DNA of 64,000 nucleotides from Corticium candelabrum (Eukaryota > Porifera > Homoscleromorpha > Homosclerophorida > Plakinidae). The notes under the pieces are model-generated. The model worked only from the letters and a program-made list of their open reading frames with translations, was not told where the DNA came from and did no database searches. Shown here one piece after another: positions 44,201 through 54,899 of the stretch (its first letter is position 1; each line of letters starts with the position of its first letter). The stretch lies in the NCBI RefSeq assembly GCF_963422355.1, contig NC_085094.1:7065270-7129269 (forward strand), read 5' to 3'. The translations under genes were made by a program, and so were the position numbers.

Positions 44201-44559
44201 AAGGCATGATTTCAAGTTTGTGTGGGTGGGTCTGCGCGTGCACTTGAATTTGTGAGAGGGCACCTTAAATAATAAGTAGACATGCAGCCGTTGCCTCGGT
44301 TGTAAAACATGGCTAATGCGCATGTATTGTCTACCCACATAGATTCACAATTAGACATGTGAAGGCTCTTCATACTAAATATACTTTCACTAACTCCTGA
44401 TAATCGCAGTATTATATCAGAGTCTGTTGTTTGCACAGTTTCAATAAGCATAACAAAAGTAAGTAGCTATACAAACACAATGCCATCATGAACAAAGCCT
44501 TGACAAGTAGTAATTAAAGTACATAGTATGCAATTTCACATCATGTCAATATTCTCACC

Positions 44560-44890
44560 TGTAGTAGCATATGAGCTATTAATTGTCATTGTATCTCGTT
44601 GCTTTTATCCAAACATTCACTTGTTCCAGATGTTGCTTTAGAATTGGCAATGACACTATCATATTTCATTGGCACCAAAGATTTTGACTCATTTCTTGTG
44701 CACCTGTAATTCTTCCTGTATCACACAGACCATCGTAAAAGTTCAATATTACAAATATTTGTAACTTAAATATTTCACCTCAGAAAAATGAAAAGTACGA
44801 TGATTAGCATGAGAACGATGACACTTAGTGTAACAGCAATTATTACTGAGTTTGATACTCCTCCAGATGATGACTCATTTTCTGCAGGCA
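44560..44890 (-). pseudogene. Receptor gene 2, transmembrane and first tail exons
   Basis: The TM exon (about 44,890-44,780) has SVIIAVTLSVIVLMLIIVLF. The tail exon (about 44,715-44,560) has MKYDSVIANSK. Relative to gene 1, two extra bases after the ECLD...EI stretch shift the frame into a stop, so the downstream tail is lost unless splicing differs. Confidence 0.7.
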
Positions 44891-44919
44891 CAGTCGTGTG
44901 CCCCACATATACAAACTAA

Positions 44920-46130
44920 ATCCAACACTATGTGCAATTTAACCTAATCAGTAACCAAAAATACATCTCATTGTCTATAACTACTAATTGAAGCTGTGTT
45001 TACACTCTCACTTCCCAGACGCATACTTAAGGAGGGTTTGGGGGTGGGGTGATGGGTGGTGGTGGTGTGCAAACGAACCGGTCCACTTCAGTCGAAGGTC
45101 CACTTGTACAGTACCTCTGTATGTATACGACCAAATCAATCAGTCAATGGCGGATCCAGAAGTGTTTATGCCGGAGACATAAACTTGTAGCCTAAATATT
45201 TTCAATGTTATAATATTATAATTATAATTTTTAGACACTCAGACTCTATTGTTCATTATAGAGCTTTAGCTGTCTCATTGTATTAAACAACAATTACATT
45301 ACTCCTACACCTAACCACCTAGATTTTGTTCTATTCATCACTGTCAACTCTTGAATCTTACAACTCATCTTGCAATTCGCAGCAATATCCGAGACTTTCC
45401 TTTGGCAATGTAATCTCTACTGCCGGGGCTACAGTAAATTTGCATGCAATATTTGCACCAGCTGTATACAGAAGCTGTAGCTGCTTAAGAGCTGGCCTGC
45501 ATGAGTTCCACGTTCGAGATGCAGAGTTAGACTCCAAGATTCTTTGGCGCGTATGTGCAGTGTATATCATGATTACATGTAAACTATGTACATTTACAAA
45601 TGTCTTCCAATAGACCTGGTAACTAATAAATAAATTCACTAGAATAGAGCGTGTTGAGCTGACTGGGAAGTCCACTAGAGCTTTAAAAGAACCGACTCAT
45701 AAAATGCCCCAGGTATGCTCCTGCTTCCACAGCTATGAGCCTTCTGAACACCACGTACGATATGATATGATTAATTGTTGCAAGAATTACGAATATACAT
45801 GCCATTTTCTTTCTAAACATGCTACGTGTAAAATTTATCTAAAATCATACATAGCAACTGTCATTTCACGTGACCACAAAGTCCGTAAATAGTCTGTAAT
45901 CGTGGAAGTACAGTATTGAGTTATCACACATGGGACATAAAATCGCTCATGGTTATGTACTGTTAGATTCTCGTATAAATAATGCGAACCCAAGAAAGCG
46001 GTTGATTTCACATGAGCAGTTGCAGACAAGTAGGTTCTGTTGTTTAATTCTGACGAGATCTGGCAATTGCAAACAGAAATTACACTGCTCTGGTAAGAAA
46101 CTCTTTCATGAATGTTTCTTGTATCTGATT
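44920..46130. other. Region where FN3/Ig exons are missing
   Basis: By comparison with gene 1 this interval should hold FN3, Ig and TSP1 exons. None is visible. No other gene is recognised. A long two-strand overlap of short frames at 45,326-45,675 has no domain. Confidence 0.5.
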
Positions 46131-46256
46131 GAGCCTCGTCCCCAGACTCTCTCACGCTAATCTTGTCCAGTGCCTGTATGCACTTGGAATCGTCCTACGA
46201 GAATCGCCATACGGGCACTGGACAAAACTAGTAGGAGAGAGTCTGGGAAGAGGCTA
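46131..46256. repeat. Hairpin MITE of the AGCCTCG family
   Basis: Outer arms AGCCTCGTCCCCAGACTCTC and GAGAGTCTGGGAAGAGGCT. Inner arms contain TTGTCCAGTGCC and GGGCACTGGACAA. The whole is a near-complete hairpin of ~126 bp. Confidence 0.8.
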
Positions 46257-46989
46257 GATCTGATTAGCTGTTAGGCCATTGTCTCTGGAAATGATAAAGC
46301 AATACTGCTCAGTGATTAGGTCCTACACAGGAAGCCTACGTGGCACATTCCTGCAGCATGACAGACAAAGTCAGGCAGCCAGCTAGTCACAGTCACATAT
46401 CCCATTAATTAAAACAGTCAGCCATAGTCCGCACACCGAAAGTCGGTTCAGTTCTATACGTTTAGCGTACGCTACTCGCCAAAGTCTCATGATTTTTACA
46501 AAGTCCTGTTTCTTATGCCTCACAGCTTTCAACTAATTTCAGCTATGAGCCAAAAGAAACAGAACTTGCATGAGTCCCAAGACTTGGCAAGTAGCATACT
46601 CTAAACATATAAGACTGAACTTCCGGTCTAGCTCAATCTGCAAACTATGTGGCGAGCTGGCTGACTTTTTGTCTGTCACACTGCAGAAATGTGCCTTGCC
46701 TCTTGTGTGGGGCCCAATCACTGAGCAGTATTTCCTTTATGTCATATGTGGCAACCAGAGATAATGGCCAAACAGTCAATCAGATCCACCAAACTGATCA
46801 ATCATGAAAGAGTTTCGTAACAGAACAGTGTAATTGGTGGAAATAAACAACAGAACTTACCTATCTGCAACTGCTAAGGCAAAATCGCTTTATTGGCTTA
46901 CAATGTTTATATGAAAACCAGTACTTACATCACATAAACATTGCACATAAGTAACAATTCAGTGTGACTTCCACCATAACAGTAATCAT

Positions 46990-47132
46990 ACAAGATGTGA
47001 CTACGCAGATCCCAGTCAATAATCCTCTACACTTCTGACCACTCATTGTAGCTGCTTGACTAATCTGCCGAGTTCTGGTGCCATTTCCACATTCAACACT
47101 GCATGAACTCCAACTACTCCAAATGCAATCCA
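46990..47132 (-). pseudogene. Receptor gene 2, second TSP1 exon
   Basis: CIWSSWSSCSVECGNGT onward is intact. The following fucolectin exon is gone, because the intron runs through the former acceptor at about 46,925 into unrelated DNA. Confidence 0.75.
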
Positions 47133-47149
47133 CTGGAAACACAACACAA

Positions 47150-48595
47150 GACAGTCATTACAATATTTTTCATTCAACAACTATACAACTATCATGAAAC
47201 TAATAGCAGATGATGCCTTGTAATCATTACTTCAATAACAAAATTAATCACAAGTCTACAGATGACACAACACAAACTCAAAATTTAAACAATGTAATTT
47301 GCTTCATTTGTTGACAGTGGCAATAAATGATTAAAGACTTGCTGCAACTAACATGTAATACCTCATGTATAGAATTGGTCATGTGTGAACAAGACTGGCA
47401 CAAATGTATTTCAGGTGTCGTCCTTGTTCTGACAATCACAACGAAGCAAACTTTGACAGGAATTTTGCAGCAGACAAACAAAAGAACCAAATAATCAGTT
47501 GGAATGTCAGCTATGAGCCATAAGAAACAAAACTTTCTAAAATTCATGTGACTGAGCAAGTAACATAATTGAAGAAGGCTCCAGCACTTACAATTTGTCT
47601 GGTATGTATGTGCATATGTACATATTTATCTGTCTGCTTACACTGTGTCATCCTTCCAATGCAATCAAATTAGTCTAACTACAGAGTAATATTCACATTT
47701 GGTCATATGTGGCTACCACAATAGACAAACAAGCAATAACAAATTGCCAACATTCAAATAGGGCGTTCACCAAAACAGTCCAATTCATGTTTGTAATCAC
47801 AGGATCTTGTTGAACACAAACAGCTGAAACCTGCACATCAACATAGCCAATCATGAATGTAAAGGCAATCAGTCTTCCTGACTCACTAAAAATATATAGG
47901 ATGTTAACACAGTGATATCCATGTCCCATGTGTCTTGAATTTCAAAAATTGGACAATGACAGACAATCTGAGTGGTGTTACAAAATTTGTGGTCACATGA
48001 AATAATAATCATTTTATTGATTTTAGGTAGGCTTTTTCAAGTTGCTCATTTGAAAGCAAAATGGTATCTAAGTTCACAATACTTGGTAAATAAGTCAATA
48101 ATTTCTTCAGAGGGACCATACTCAGTACACCTAAAATTCATAGCAAAGAGAAAACATTCCAACACCTAACAAAGTCAAAAACTGCATTGAAGTTGGTTTA
48201 AGAGTAGCAGTTTAGAGCTGTGCAAAAATTCACATCTTGTAAACCATTACATAGGTAGTAACTTCCACTCATTAGTAAAAGAACACCACAGTGACACAAT
48301 TATTTCTCTGCAGATCAAACTACACTAGCAATGCCTACCCAGCAGTCGATAAATGGCTCTCGTTTATGTTGGTCCAGATAACAATAAAGGTGTCAGAAAG
48401 AATTGCAAACAGAGTCGGATGGACAAACTAATAGACATACAGACAAGACAAACAAACAAACAGACAGACAGACAAACAGACATAATAATATGGCAGAGAG
48501 ACAAACATCCCGTCATTACAATACTATTGCACAGTTGAAACCACAAAACAAACTCAAAGCGTCCAGTTAACTATTATATATCACATGTATGCACT
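47150..48595. other. Receptor gene 2 intron
   Basis: No exon is seen. From about 47,930 it aligns with the 31,860-32,780 intron of gene 1. Confidence 0.6.
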
Positions 48596-48599
48596 TACC

Positions 48600-49470
48600 C
48601 ACACTAACATTAAATGAAAATGACTTTGACACTATAGAGCCATCAGTTGCAGTATATCAACATGTATACACTCCACTGTCAGAGGCACTGGCTGACTTGA
48701 TGTGAGCCGTTGCACACCATTCTCATACACCTGATATACACCAGCATTCTGTACACTTGAAGATGATATATCATTGGTTGTATTGTGTTTCCATTGCAAG
48801 AGAGAAATAAAGTTGGTCACATCAGAACTGACAGACACCACTATCAATAGTATTAAAGTAATCTTGATCCATCTGACACTTTGCTCTGTAAAGTAATGTA
48901 TCTTCTCCAAACTAGTGGGTTGCAGCTAATATCTTGCCATATTGCATACTGGCAAGTAGAGTCGTTATGTGGAGCCTTTCCACAATTGTGGGTGTCATTC
49001 CCATTATTTGTTAAGCTGTTACCAACATCAACATACACATTTTCACCTCTACCAGAATAAAGGATAGCTCTAACACGTGACACAAGATATTCCTCTTGCA
49101 AGTCAACTCGAAGCCAAGGATAAACAGACTCCCTTGTAGCAGCACAATCAGTATTGACAAGTCTCTGTCCAGTAACATCTTTTGGATTGCCATCTATAGC
49201 CTTTGCAGCAACAAAGCAAGAACCATAAACTGAACTCATGGTCACTGTTGCTCCAAGAGAGGCAGCTAGATTGGTTTCCATGCCTACATCACGTAAACAT
49301 TGCACGTAAAGCAACAAATGTGACTTCCACCATAACAGTAATCATACAAGATGTGACTATGCAGATCTCAGTTGATGGTTCTGTACACTTCTGACCACTC
49401 ATCTGCTGAGTTCTGGTGCCATTTCCTCATTCAACACTACATGAACTCCAACTACCCCAACTGCAATCCA
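48600..49470 (-). pseudogene. Receptor gene 2, TSP1-fucolectin-Ig block (damaged)
   Basis: The fucolectin-like exon begins near 49,283 (METNLAASLGATVTMSSVYG) and stays open to YITLQSKV. A deletion then removes its end, the intron and the start of the Ig exon. The Ig piece (LLQWKHNTTNDISS) has a one-base frame change near 48,700. The TSP1 exon near 49,340-49,470 lacks a ~20 bp internal piece around 49,400. All three exons of the block are thus individually damaged. Confidence 0.8.
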
Positions 49471-49531
49471 CTGAAAACACAACACAAGTCAGTCAATAGA
49501 ACATTACTCATTCATCAAACATTTCAGTTAA

Positions 49532-49890
49532 TTTATTACTGTGTCGTTATGTCCCTCCATAATGGGCAAGTGGGGTCTTTATCTCCATCTGGCGCCCACC
49601 AACCCGGCAGGTGAGCCCAGCAGGGTACATGTTTCTGTGTAGTCCACATGGTGATCAATGACTAGCCAATTCGATATAGATTGCAGGCATTACGGTGACC
49701 GCGAACTCGGTACAGCATACCTAGTCCCACGAAAACTCCTCAACGACTAAAACGAGTCATAGTCTCATGGACAAAGCTAAAGAAAGACAGACAAGTGACA
49801 AGTTTCATAATTTACTGTCGTCACTGAGGTTTGAACCCCCAAACCATAGAGTGATATAGCCATTGTCGCTAACCACTACGCCACGGTGAT
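49532..49890 (-). mobile_element. tRNA-derived SINE
   Basis: Read on the minus strand, it starts with a tRNA-like head. A box A-like TGGCGTAGTGGTTAGCG (49,868-49,884) is followed 30-40 bp later by a box B-like GGTTCAAACCTC (about 49,826-49,838). A ~270 bp body and an AATAAATTAAC-type tail follow. The gene 1 paralogue (about 33,915) lacks it and reads straight through, defining the insertion. Confidence 0.72.
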
Positions 49891-50224
49891 TGAAGTAATG
49901 ATTACAGGCATGGTTGCCAGTGATAGCTCTAGAGTTCACAGATGGCACAACGACCACTCGACATCAACTAACACTTAATCTCAAAAGCTTACTATAAAAC
50001 TGTGCTAAGAATGCCGCATACAACTATGTAAACTATACAATGAGCCAGTGCTTAAAATAACTGTCGGACATCACACATTTCCCATACACTTCACCCTTTC
50101 TCCTTCCAAAACTGCTTGTAAGAAAAAAATTGTCCGGACAATTTACCATACTCACACAATTATTACTCCAGGTCTCAAGTAAGACCCCAGCCCTGACATG
50201 GTTGAAAGATTTTCACCATTCTTA

Positions 50225-50389
50225 AGCCTGGTTCACAATATTGACGCCGACGTCGACGTCTACAATAGAAATGAATCCTATTCCAGCGTCGACGTCGGCG
50301 TCAACATCAAAGGATGCCGCCAACGTCAAGGCGGTTTCTTTGACGTTTGACGCTCAACTCGGCGTCGGCGTCATATTGTGAACCAGGCT
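50225..50389. mobile_element. Harbinger-like MITE, 165 bp
   Basis: Perfect-looking ends AGCCTGGTTCACAATATTGAC and their inverse, with TTA on both sides (50,222-50,224 and 50,390-50,392). The interior is built of GACGTCGACG/GGCGTCGGCG-type blocks and would form a long hairpin. Same end family as 28,792-30,295. Confidence 0.82.
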
Positions 50390-50399
50390 TTAATCCTTT

Positions 50400-51944
50400 A
50401 GTTAGTGCTAATTGGCATTTTCCACAGTCGCTATTGGCTAGATTTGGTAAAAGCTATGAGTCAAAAGAACAAGACTTCAATTTCCACTAAATCTTTGTGG
50501 CTGACTAATAATCTATGCCAAAAATGACCATATATGGGTGTCATGTTTCAGAAATGTATGGTAGGTAAACAAGTTACCAAGCATAGCACATTATTCTCTT
50601 TTGTGTCACACTCAGAACAAAAGACAATGGCCGGGCAGCCAATCAATAAGCGTTGTTTGACATAGCCAGAAAGACGTCAATTTTGATTACAAACAGAAAT
50701 GTTGTATTTCAAGTAATGCTACCTGGAAATCTATCAGCATCCAATCACGCTCCTGTAGTACACACAAATGTGAAGCGTAATGAATGTGTTACGTACAGGA
50801 CTTCATTGCTAACACAAGTCGCTAACTATAAATATATAGTAGACATTGTAAGTACATAAATTGAATTGATACAATATGTATTTAGATACACAATTTAGAC
50901 TGCAAAAGCGATAGACAAAAACATGCGGACTCTACACCTATAGCGCTGGAGAAAATTGGAAGTCTGACAAGTTATGAGTGATGCATGCATAGGGAGTAAC
51001 TGTATGTACCATTGTGGGTAAGAATAACACATTTCCGCACTAACTTACAGACCTCTACTAGCTGAATCTACTGTGACGATAGCTATCAAACGTTTTAATC
51101 AATTTCAACGTAATTCTACTCCTTATAGAAGCTACTCCCAACAAGTATTGCTTTGTAGCTTTCATTTCAAAGTGACGACCAACAGAGGTTCGCGTATTAC
51201 TAGTTAATATTGAACTTGCAAGCATGCCTGTTGACCGTGTGCTAGAGGTTTTCACAACTCAGATAGTTTGATAGCTTTTAGATCCCCCATTCCCACATAT
51301 GTCATCAACAGCTTATTAATAAGCGATTAGCAGAACGACATAAAAACCCACACCATTTCCCCACTAAATGGCTATGAGAGCCTAGTGGCTATTATTACAA
51401 TACAAAAATCCTCACTGTCCCACCCCACAACCACTCCCTTCACATTACAGTATAATAATGTAGCGATTAGGAAACACTTGACTTAGCAATGGCCAAATAT
51501 TGTTTGCATTGCAGACAAGTTTTCATTGTTTATTTCTGACAAAAGCAGGTCATTGTAAACACGACATAAACTTTGTGGGGAAAAAACTGTCATGAACGTT
51601 AGCTGACTATATCGGTTGTCTGATGATTTGTCTGTAGCTGCATGTGATGTGCAACCAAATAGAAGTACCGCTTCGACTGGCTCCACAGAAGGCCTGGTAC
51701 ATTCCAAACACACCCCAAGAGGATCACACTGACCAGATGTTTGTGACCAGAAGTTAGTCAAGTACGTCAAGCGCCTTTGATGTTATTTGCTAAGTCACGT
51801 GACCATTACAGAGTCCCGTTTCTTAAGGCTCATATGAAATCATAGAAATGTACACCAATTGTAACAACTTACTATGATCACCACTACTGATCGCCCGGAT
51901 ATTACATCATACACAGTATGATCCGTATAGTTATAGCAACTTAC
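50400..51944. other. Receptor gene 2 first intron
   Basis: Partly collinear with 34,590-36,900 of gene 1, without the 35,261-36,248 foldback element. No gene is seen. Confidence 0.6.
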
Positions 51945-52011
51945 CTGCGCAAACGCCGTGCAAACAAAAAGCAGAAGACATGTCGCGGACAGTAGCAAGA
52001 CTTCCTTCTTT
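51945..52011 (-). pseudogene. Receptor gene 2, decayed signal-peptide exon
   Basis: Clearly homologous to 36,920-36,986, but the ATG is replaced (ATAAAGAAGGAAG) and one base is missing in the leucine stretch. The CGCAG|GTAAG donor is intact. Confidence 0.75.
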
Positions 52012-52211
52012 ATATTATGCCGTGGACCAACATGTACGGTTCTTTATACGCGATAGCTAAACATGCCTTTGAAGCCCGGATAATGATAACACAAGTTGGA
52101 AAGCGCGCTATAGTCTTGATAACGCGCACTAAATAAAATTATTGATATCAATAACATATTAATTAAGGTTACTAAAACTTTTAAAATCAAAATTTGGGAG
52201 ATAGTCAGCGT

Positions 52212-52925
52212 CTTTCTAAATAGCTCAGGTTTGTCTAAAACCATTACCGGTACTAGAGAAAAATGAGACTAGCCATGCACGAAACTTAATTAGTCGCAGT
52301 AGATTCACTGTGAAACTATGACCTATAGATATGCTGTACCGTACGTCCTTGCAAATGCAGCTGCATGACGTCCAGATGAGCCTCTAGTTAGGCAGTTTCG
52401 AGAAGAACAACTCATGTTGTCGTACAAGAAGACGACCTGCACGCTTCTCTTACCATGCATATACCTAGAGCAGGCAGCCACGCAACCTGTAAGAGCAAAT
52501 GAACTCGCCTAGAACAAGAACAAAGTCCAGCAGCACCTGCAGCAGAAACAGAAGCGAAAACTTCGCTGCACATAGTAGTGCGTTCCCATCAGTTGCTCGC
52601 GTAGCTTAATTAGTTAACAGATCATCGCTAGGTCTAGGCTCCATGGAATGCAGGGGTCGGCAAAGCCAAGACATCAAAGGAACCTTACCAGCGCCAACGG
52701 AAGTCAAAAAGGAGGAATATCTATCTAGCCTCGCCCCAGACGCAGTGTGGTTTGCAGCCCCGGATGCGCTGCCATCACCACTACGTCTAGTTCACGTGGC
52801 AGTGTAATACATACGGGAACTTTCGAAAGATAAGATCTAGCATTTGGTGTACTGTAGACTGATATTTAGGAAATCATAAGTTCCTATATTTCAAAAAAAA
52901 CTAAATGATAAACAACGCATCAATA
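52212..52925. other. Intergenic spacer with partial hairpin MITE
   Basis: Contains TAGCCTCGCCCCAGACGCAGT at about 52,726 (third copy of the galactosyltransferase-intron hairpin, one arm degraded). Otherwise nothing is recognised. The 3' UTR of the NXPE-like gene should lie in its right part. Confidence 0.5.
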
Positions 52926-52930
52926 TCCAA

Positions 52931-54880
52931 TCAACAAGTTGGACAAAGTAAACTGAACATTTGAGACAACTCCAACTCAATCATCCGCGCAGGCAAATGA
53001 ACGAGTTCTATAAAGTCAGTAGCAGCAAACATATCAAATATGTCATAAACAACAATGCCCAGATTAGAAGCTGTAAATGTATCAATGGCAATCTTGTTGT
53101 ACCATCTGACACGGTAAGAATTAATGCGAGCTGAATCAAAATTTCGAGGATTTGCTGTTCGGAATATAATTGGAATGTTTTTGCCCAAACGTTTCTGTCT
53201 AAGTCGACTGATTGCAGCCAGAATTTGTTGAAGACGATCTCGAAATCCATTTGGAGGCAACAAAACCAAATGATGTACACAACTTAATATCAATACTTCA
53301 TTCCCATTTCCTGGAATATCATCAATGATATCAGCTGTGTACGTAGCTTTTCCAAAATTGAGAGCGAGAGATGACAGCAAAGGCAGACCATGCAATCTAT
53401 AATGAATTGTAGCTTTGTATTTCACAATAGAATAGTCTTTATACTTGGGAGGAAGAAATGTACCATTTGTTGGTACCTGTGTGCCTGCACTTGCCATAAG
53501 AACTAAGAACAGTTGTCTTACAGTAGAATCACCGATCAGATACAGATTCTTGCCTTCTAGATACTTCCACCATTTTTCTTTGCTGTTGCAAGCGAATAAG
53601 CAGTCTCGGTTCACCCATTCTTTGTCTCGCCAATAACCTCTCGAAACGACCAACGGTTGTGGTTTGCAAGGCTCTAGTCTATTTGTCTCCACAGAATTCT
53701 TGTCGTCCCCTCTAATTATTACCGATTGTACATCACCTGACACAATGCCAATGCCTTGTTTGTTAGCTGCTACTTCTCTCTTATTTGTTGCAGCCATCTG
53801 CTGATGAAAAACACACCAATGATGAGGACGACACATAGTCGAATCATCAGTTCGTTCTCCTTCACATGTGCCATACCAATGATAGTTAGGAGGAAACGAC
53901 ATGTTGCATGATTTGCTAGAGAAATCTACTAAACTTGGTTGCCAGTCCATTCGACATAAACTTAGTTCGCCATCTTTTCGTTTCCCGGCCGTTTTAAGTT
54001 TTTTCAAAATATTAACTCGTGATTGTGGGCCAGCATATGAGACATCATAGCCATAATTGTGTCCAAGTGCACACAAGAAAACATAGTTAGAATGTAGTAT
54101 CTTGCTTTCGATCATGCTCACTGTACGACTGGTCATCCAAAGTTGAATATAAATGTATGCAGGTCCAGTCCAAGAGGGAAGAAATGTAATGAGATAAGAA
54201 CCATTAGCAAAATCCTTCACTTCACCCAGAATGGTCACTTTCTGCTGACTCGTTCTTGTTTTACTGCTCAAAATAGGACGAAGGAAGTCACCACCTTGAT
54301 TCATTTGATTTCCACTTTGATCACAAGCAGTCATCATAATGTGAAACGGTTTGTTTACAAATATATCCTTCGTCACAATAGACCAGAATGACTTACTCGC
54401 AGACGTTAACCAATTGATTTGTGGAGATGACTTCGGAGACGCTTTATGCGAGAGAAGTTGTGATAGATTAGTCAATTTTCTAGAAGACGTAGACGTGTTG
54501 ATAGATGGGATAATAAAAGAAATGCTGGCATTGAGTGGTGATAGACTGGCCAATTTGTTAAAAGACTCGGACGTGTTGTTAGGTGAGATAATAGAAGAAA
54601 CACCAGCATTGTCATTCTTCACTGAAGTCACCATGCCAAGAGGAGATGACTTAAGAGATGCATGACTAGAAACTTTCATTGGCATATTGATCATTACTTT
54701 CCTGTAAAGTCTTTTCTTGTGTGTTGGTGTGCTGATAACAACTCGAGGAAACATGGTTGGAGTCAGCACTGCCACGCACACTACTGTCACCACCAACAAG
54801 AAACATATCACGTGTATCTTTCTCCCATGGACACGAATGCTTGAAGATGGCTGAGAGAAACGTGCCATATATACACTCAT
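52931..54880 (-). CDS. NXPE-family protein (type II membrane, PC-esterase domain)
   Basis: An intact intronless frame of 649 codons starts at ATG 54,880. An in-frame TTG just upstream is not needed. Residues ~22-42 form a signal anchor (ICFLLVVTVVCVAVLT). A Ser/Thr/Asn-rich stem follows to ~170, then an Ig/filamin-like segment (FVNKPFHIMMTACDQSGNQ, SYLITFLPSWTGPAYIYIQL). A Cys-rich stretch (NYHWYGTCEG, CRPHHWCVF) leads into a GDSL-like PC-esterase domain with LYLIGDSTVRQLF (~450), CVHHLV (~537) and a C-terminal D...H pair (VYDIFDMF...ELVHLP). This is the NXPE/neurexophilin-PC-esterase layout. PC-esterase relatives transfer or remove acyl groups on glycans in the secretory pathway, so glycan O-acetylation is plausible but inferred. 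Its 3' end is duplicated at 38,055-38,270. Confidence 0.85.
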   Translation of the reverse strand: MSVYMARFSQPSSSIRVHGRKIHVICFLLVVTVVCVAVLTPTMFPRVVISTPTHKKRLYRKVMINMPMKVSSHASLKSSPLGMVTSVKNDNAGVSSIISPNNTSESFNKLASLSPLNASISFIIPSINTSTSSRKLTNLSQLLSHKASPKSSPQINWLTSASKSFWSIVTKDIFVNKPFHIMMTACDQSGNQMNQGGDFLRPILSSKTRTSQQKVTILGEVKDFANGSYLITFLPSWTGPAYIYIQLWMTSRTVSMIESKILHSNYVFLCALGHNYGYDVSYAGPQSRVNILKKLKTAGKRKDGELSLCRMDWQPSLVDFSSKSCNMSFPPNYHWYGTCEGERTDDSTMCRPHHWCVFHQQMAATNKREVAANKQGIGIVSGDVQSVIIRGDDKNSVETNRLEPCKPQPLVVSRGYWRDKEWVNRDCLFACNSKEKWWKYLEGKNLYLIGDSTVRQLFLVLMASAGTQVPTNGTFLPPKYKDYSIVKYKATIHYRLHGLPLLSSLALNFGKATYTADIIDDIPGNGNEVLILSCVHHLVLLPPNGFRDRLQQILAAISRLRQKRLGKNIPIIFRTANPRNFDSARINSYRVRWYNKIAIDTFTASNLGIVVYDIFDMFAATDFIELVHLPARMIELELSQMFSLLCPTC

Positions 54881-54899
54881 CAACCTTAAAATTAAGGCT

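Larger units (their letters stand above)
38832..44466 (+). mobile_element. Nested insertion complex in the receptor gene 2 tail intron
   Basis: The homologous intron of gene 1 is continuous at about 20,308-20,318. Here 5.6 kb separates its two halves. The inserted DNA is a 5'-truncated Ty3/gypsy element (about 39,260-44,100) itself carrying a foldback element (39,312-40,927) and a TA-flanked MITE (40,999-41,403). An inverted pair TTATTAAAGGTGC / GCACCTTAAATAA near 38,848 and 44,263 may mark the ends of an outer element. Confidence 0.7.
38369..52011 (-). pseudogene. Receptor gene 2: decayed paralogue of receptor gene 1
   Basis: Exons in transcript order: signal exon about 52,011-51,945 (start codon lost, one-base deletion), TSP1 about 49,470-49,340 (internally deleted), fucolectin-like about 49,283-48,860, and Ig about 48,855-48,600. 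The fucolectin end and Ig start are fused by a deletion. Next come a second TSP1 at 47,132-46,990, TM about 44,890-44,780, the first tail exon about 44,715-44,560 and the last tail exon 38,487-38,369. The second fucolectin, Ig and FN3 exons are missing between 46,900 and 44,900. A gypsy element and MITEs fill the tail intron. A product equivalent to that of gene 1 is not possible. Confidence 0.7.

Noticed and set aside
45326..45675. ~100-codon frames on both strands as a new gene in receptor gene 2
   Set aside because: No FN3, Ig or other domain signature, no splice context, and exact antisense overlap.
49368..49400. A third intact TSP1 exon for receptor gene 2
   Set aside because: An internal deletion removes part of the cysteine-spaced region, so only flanks match.
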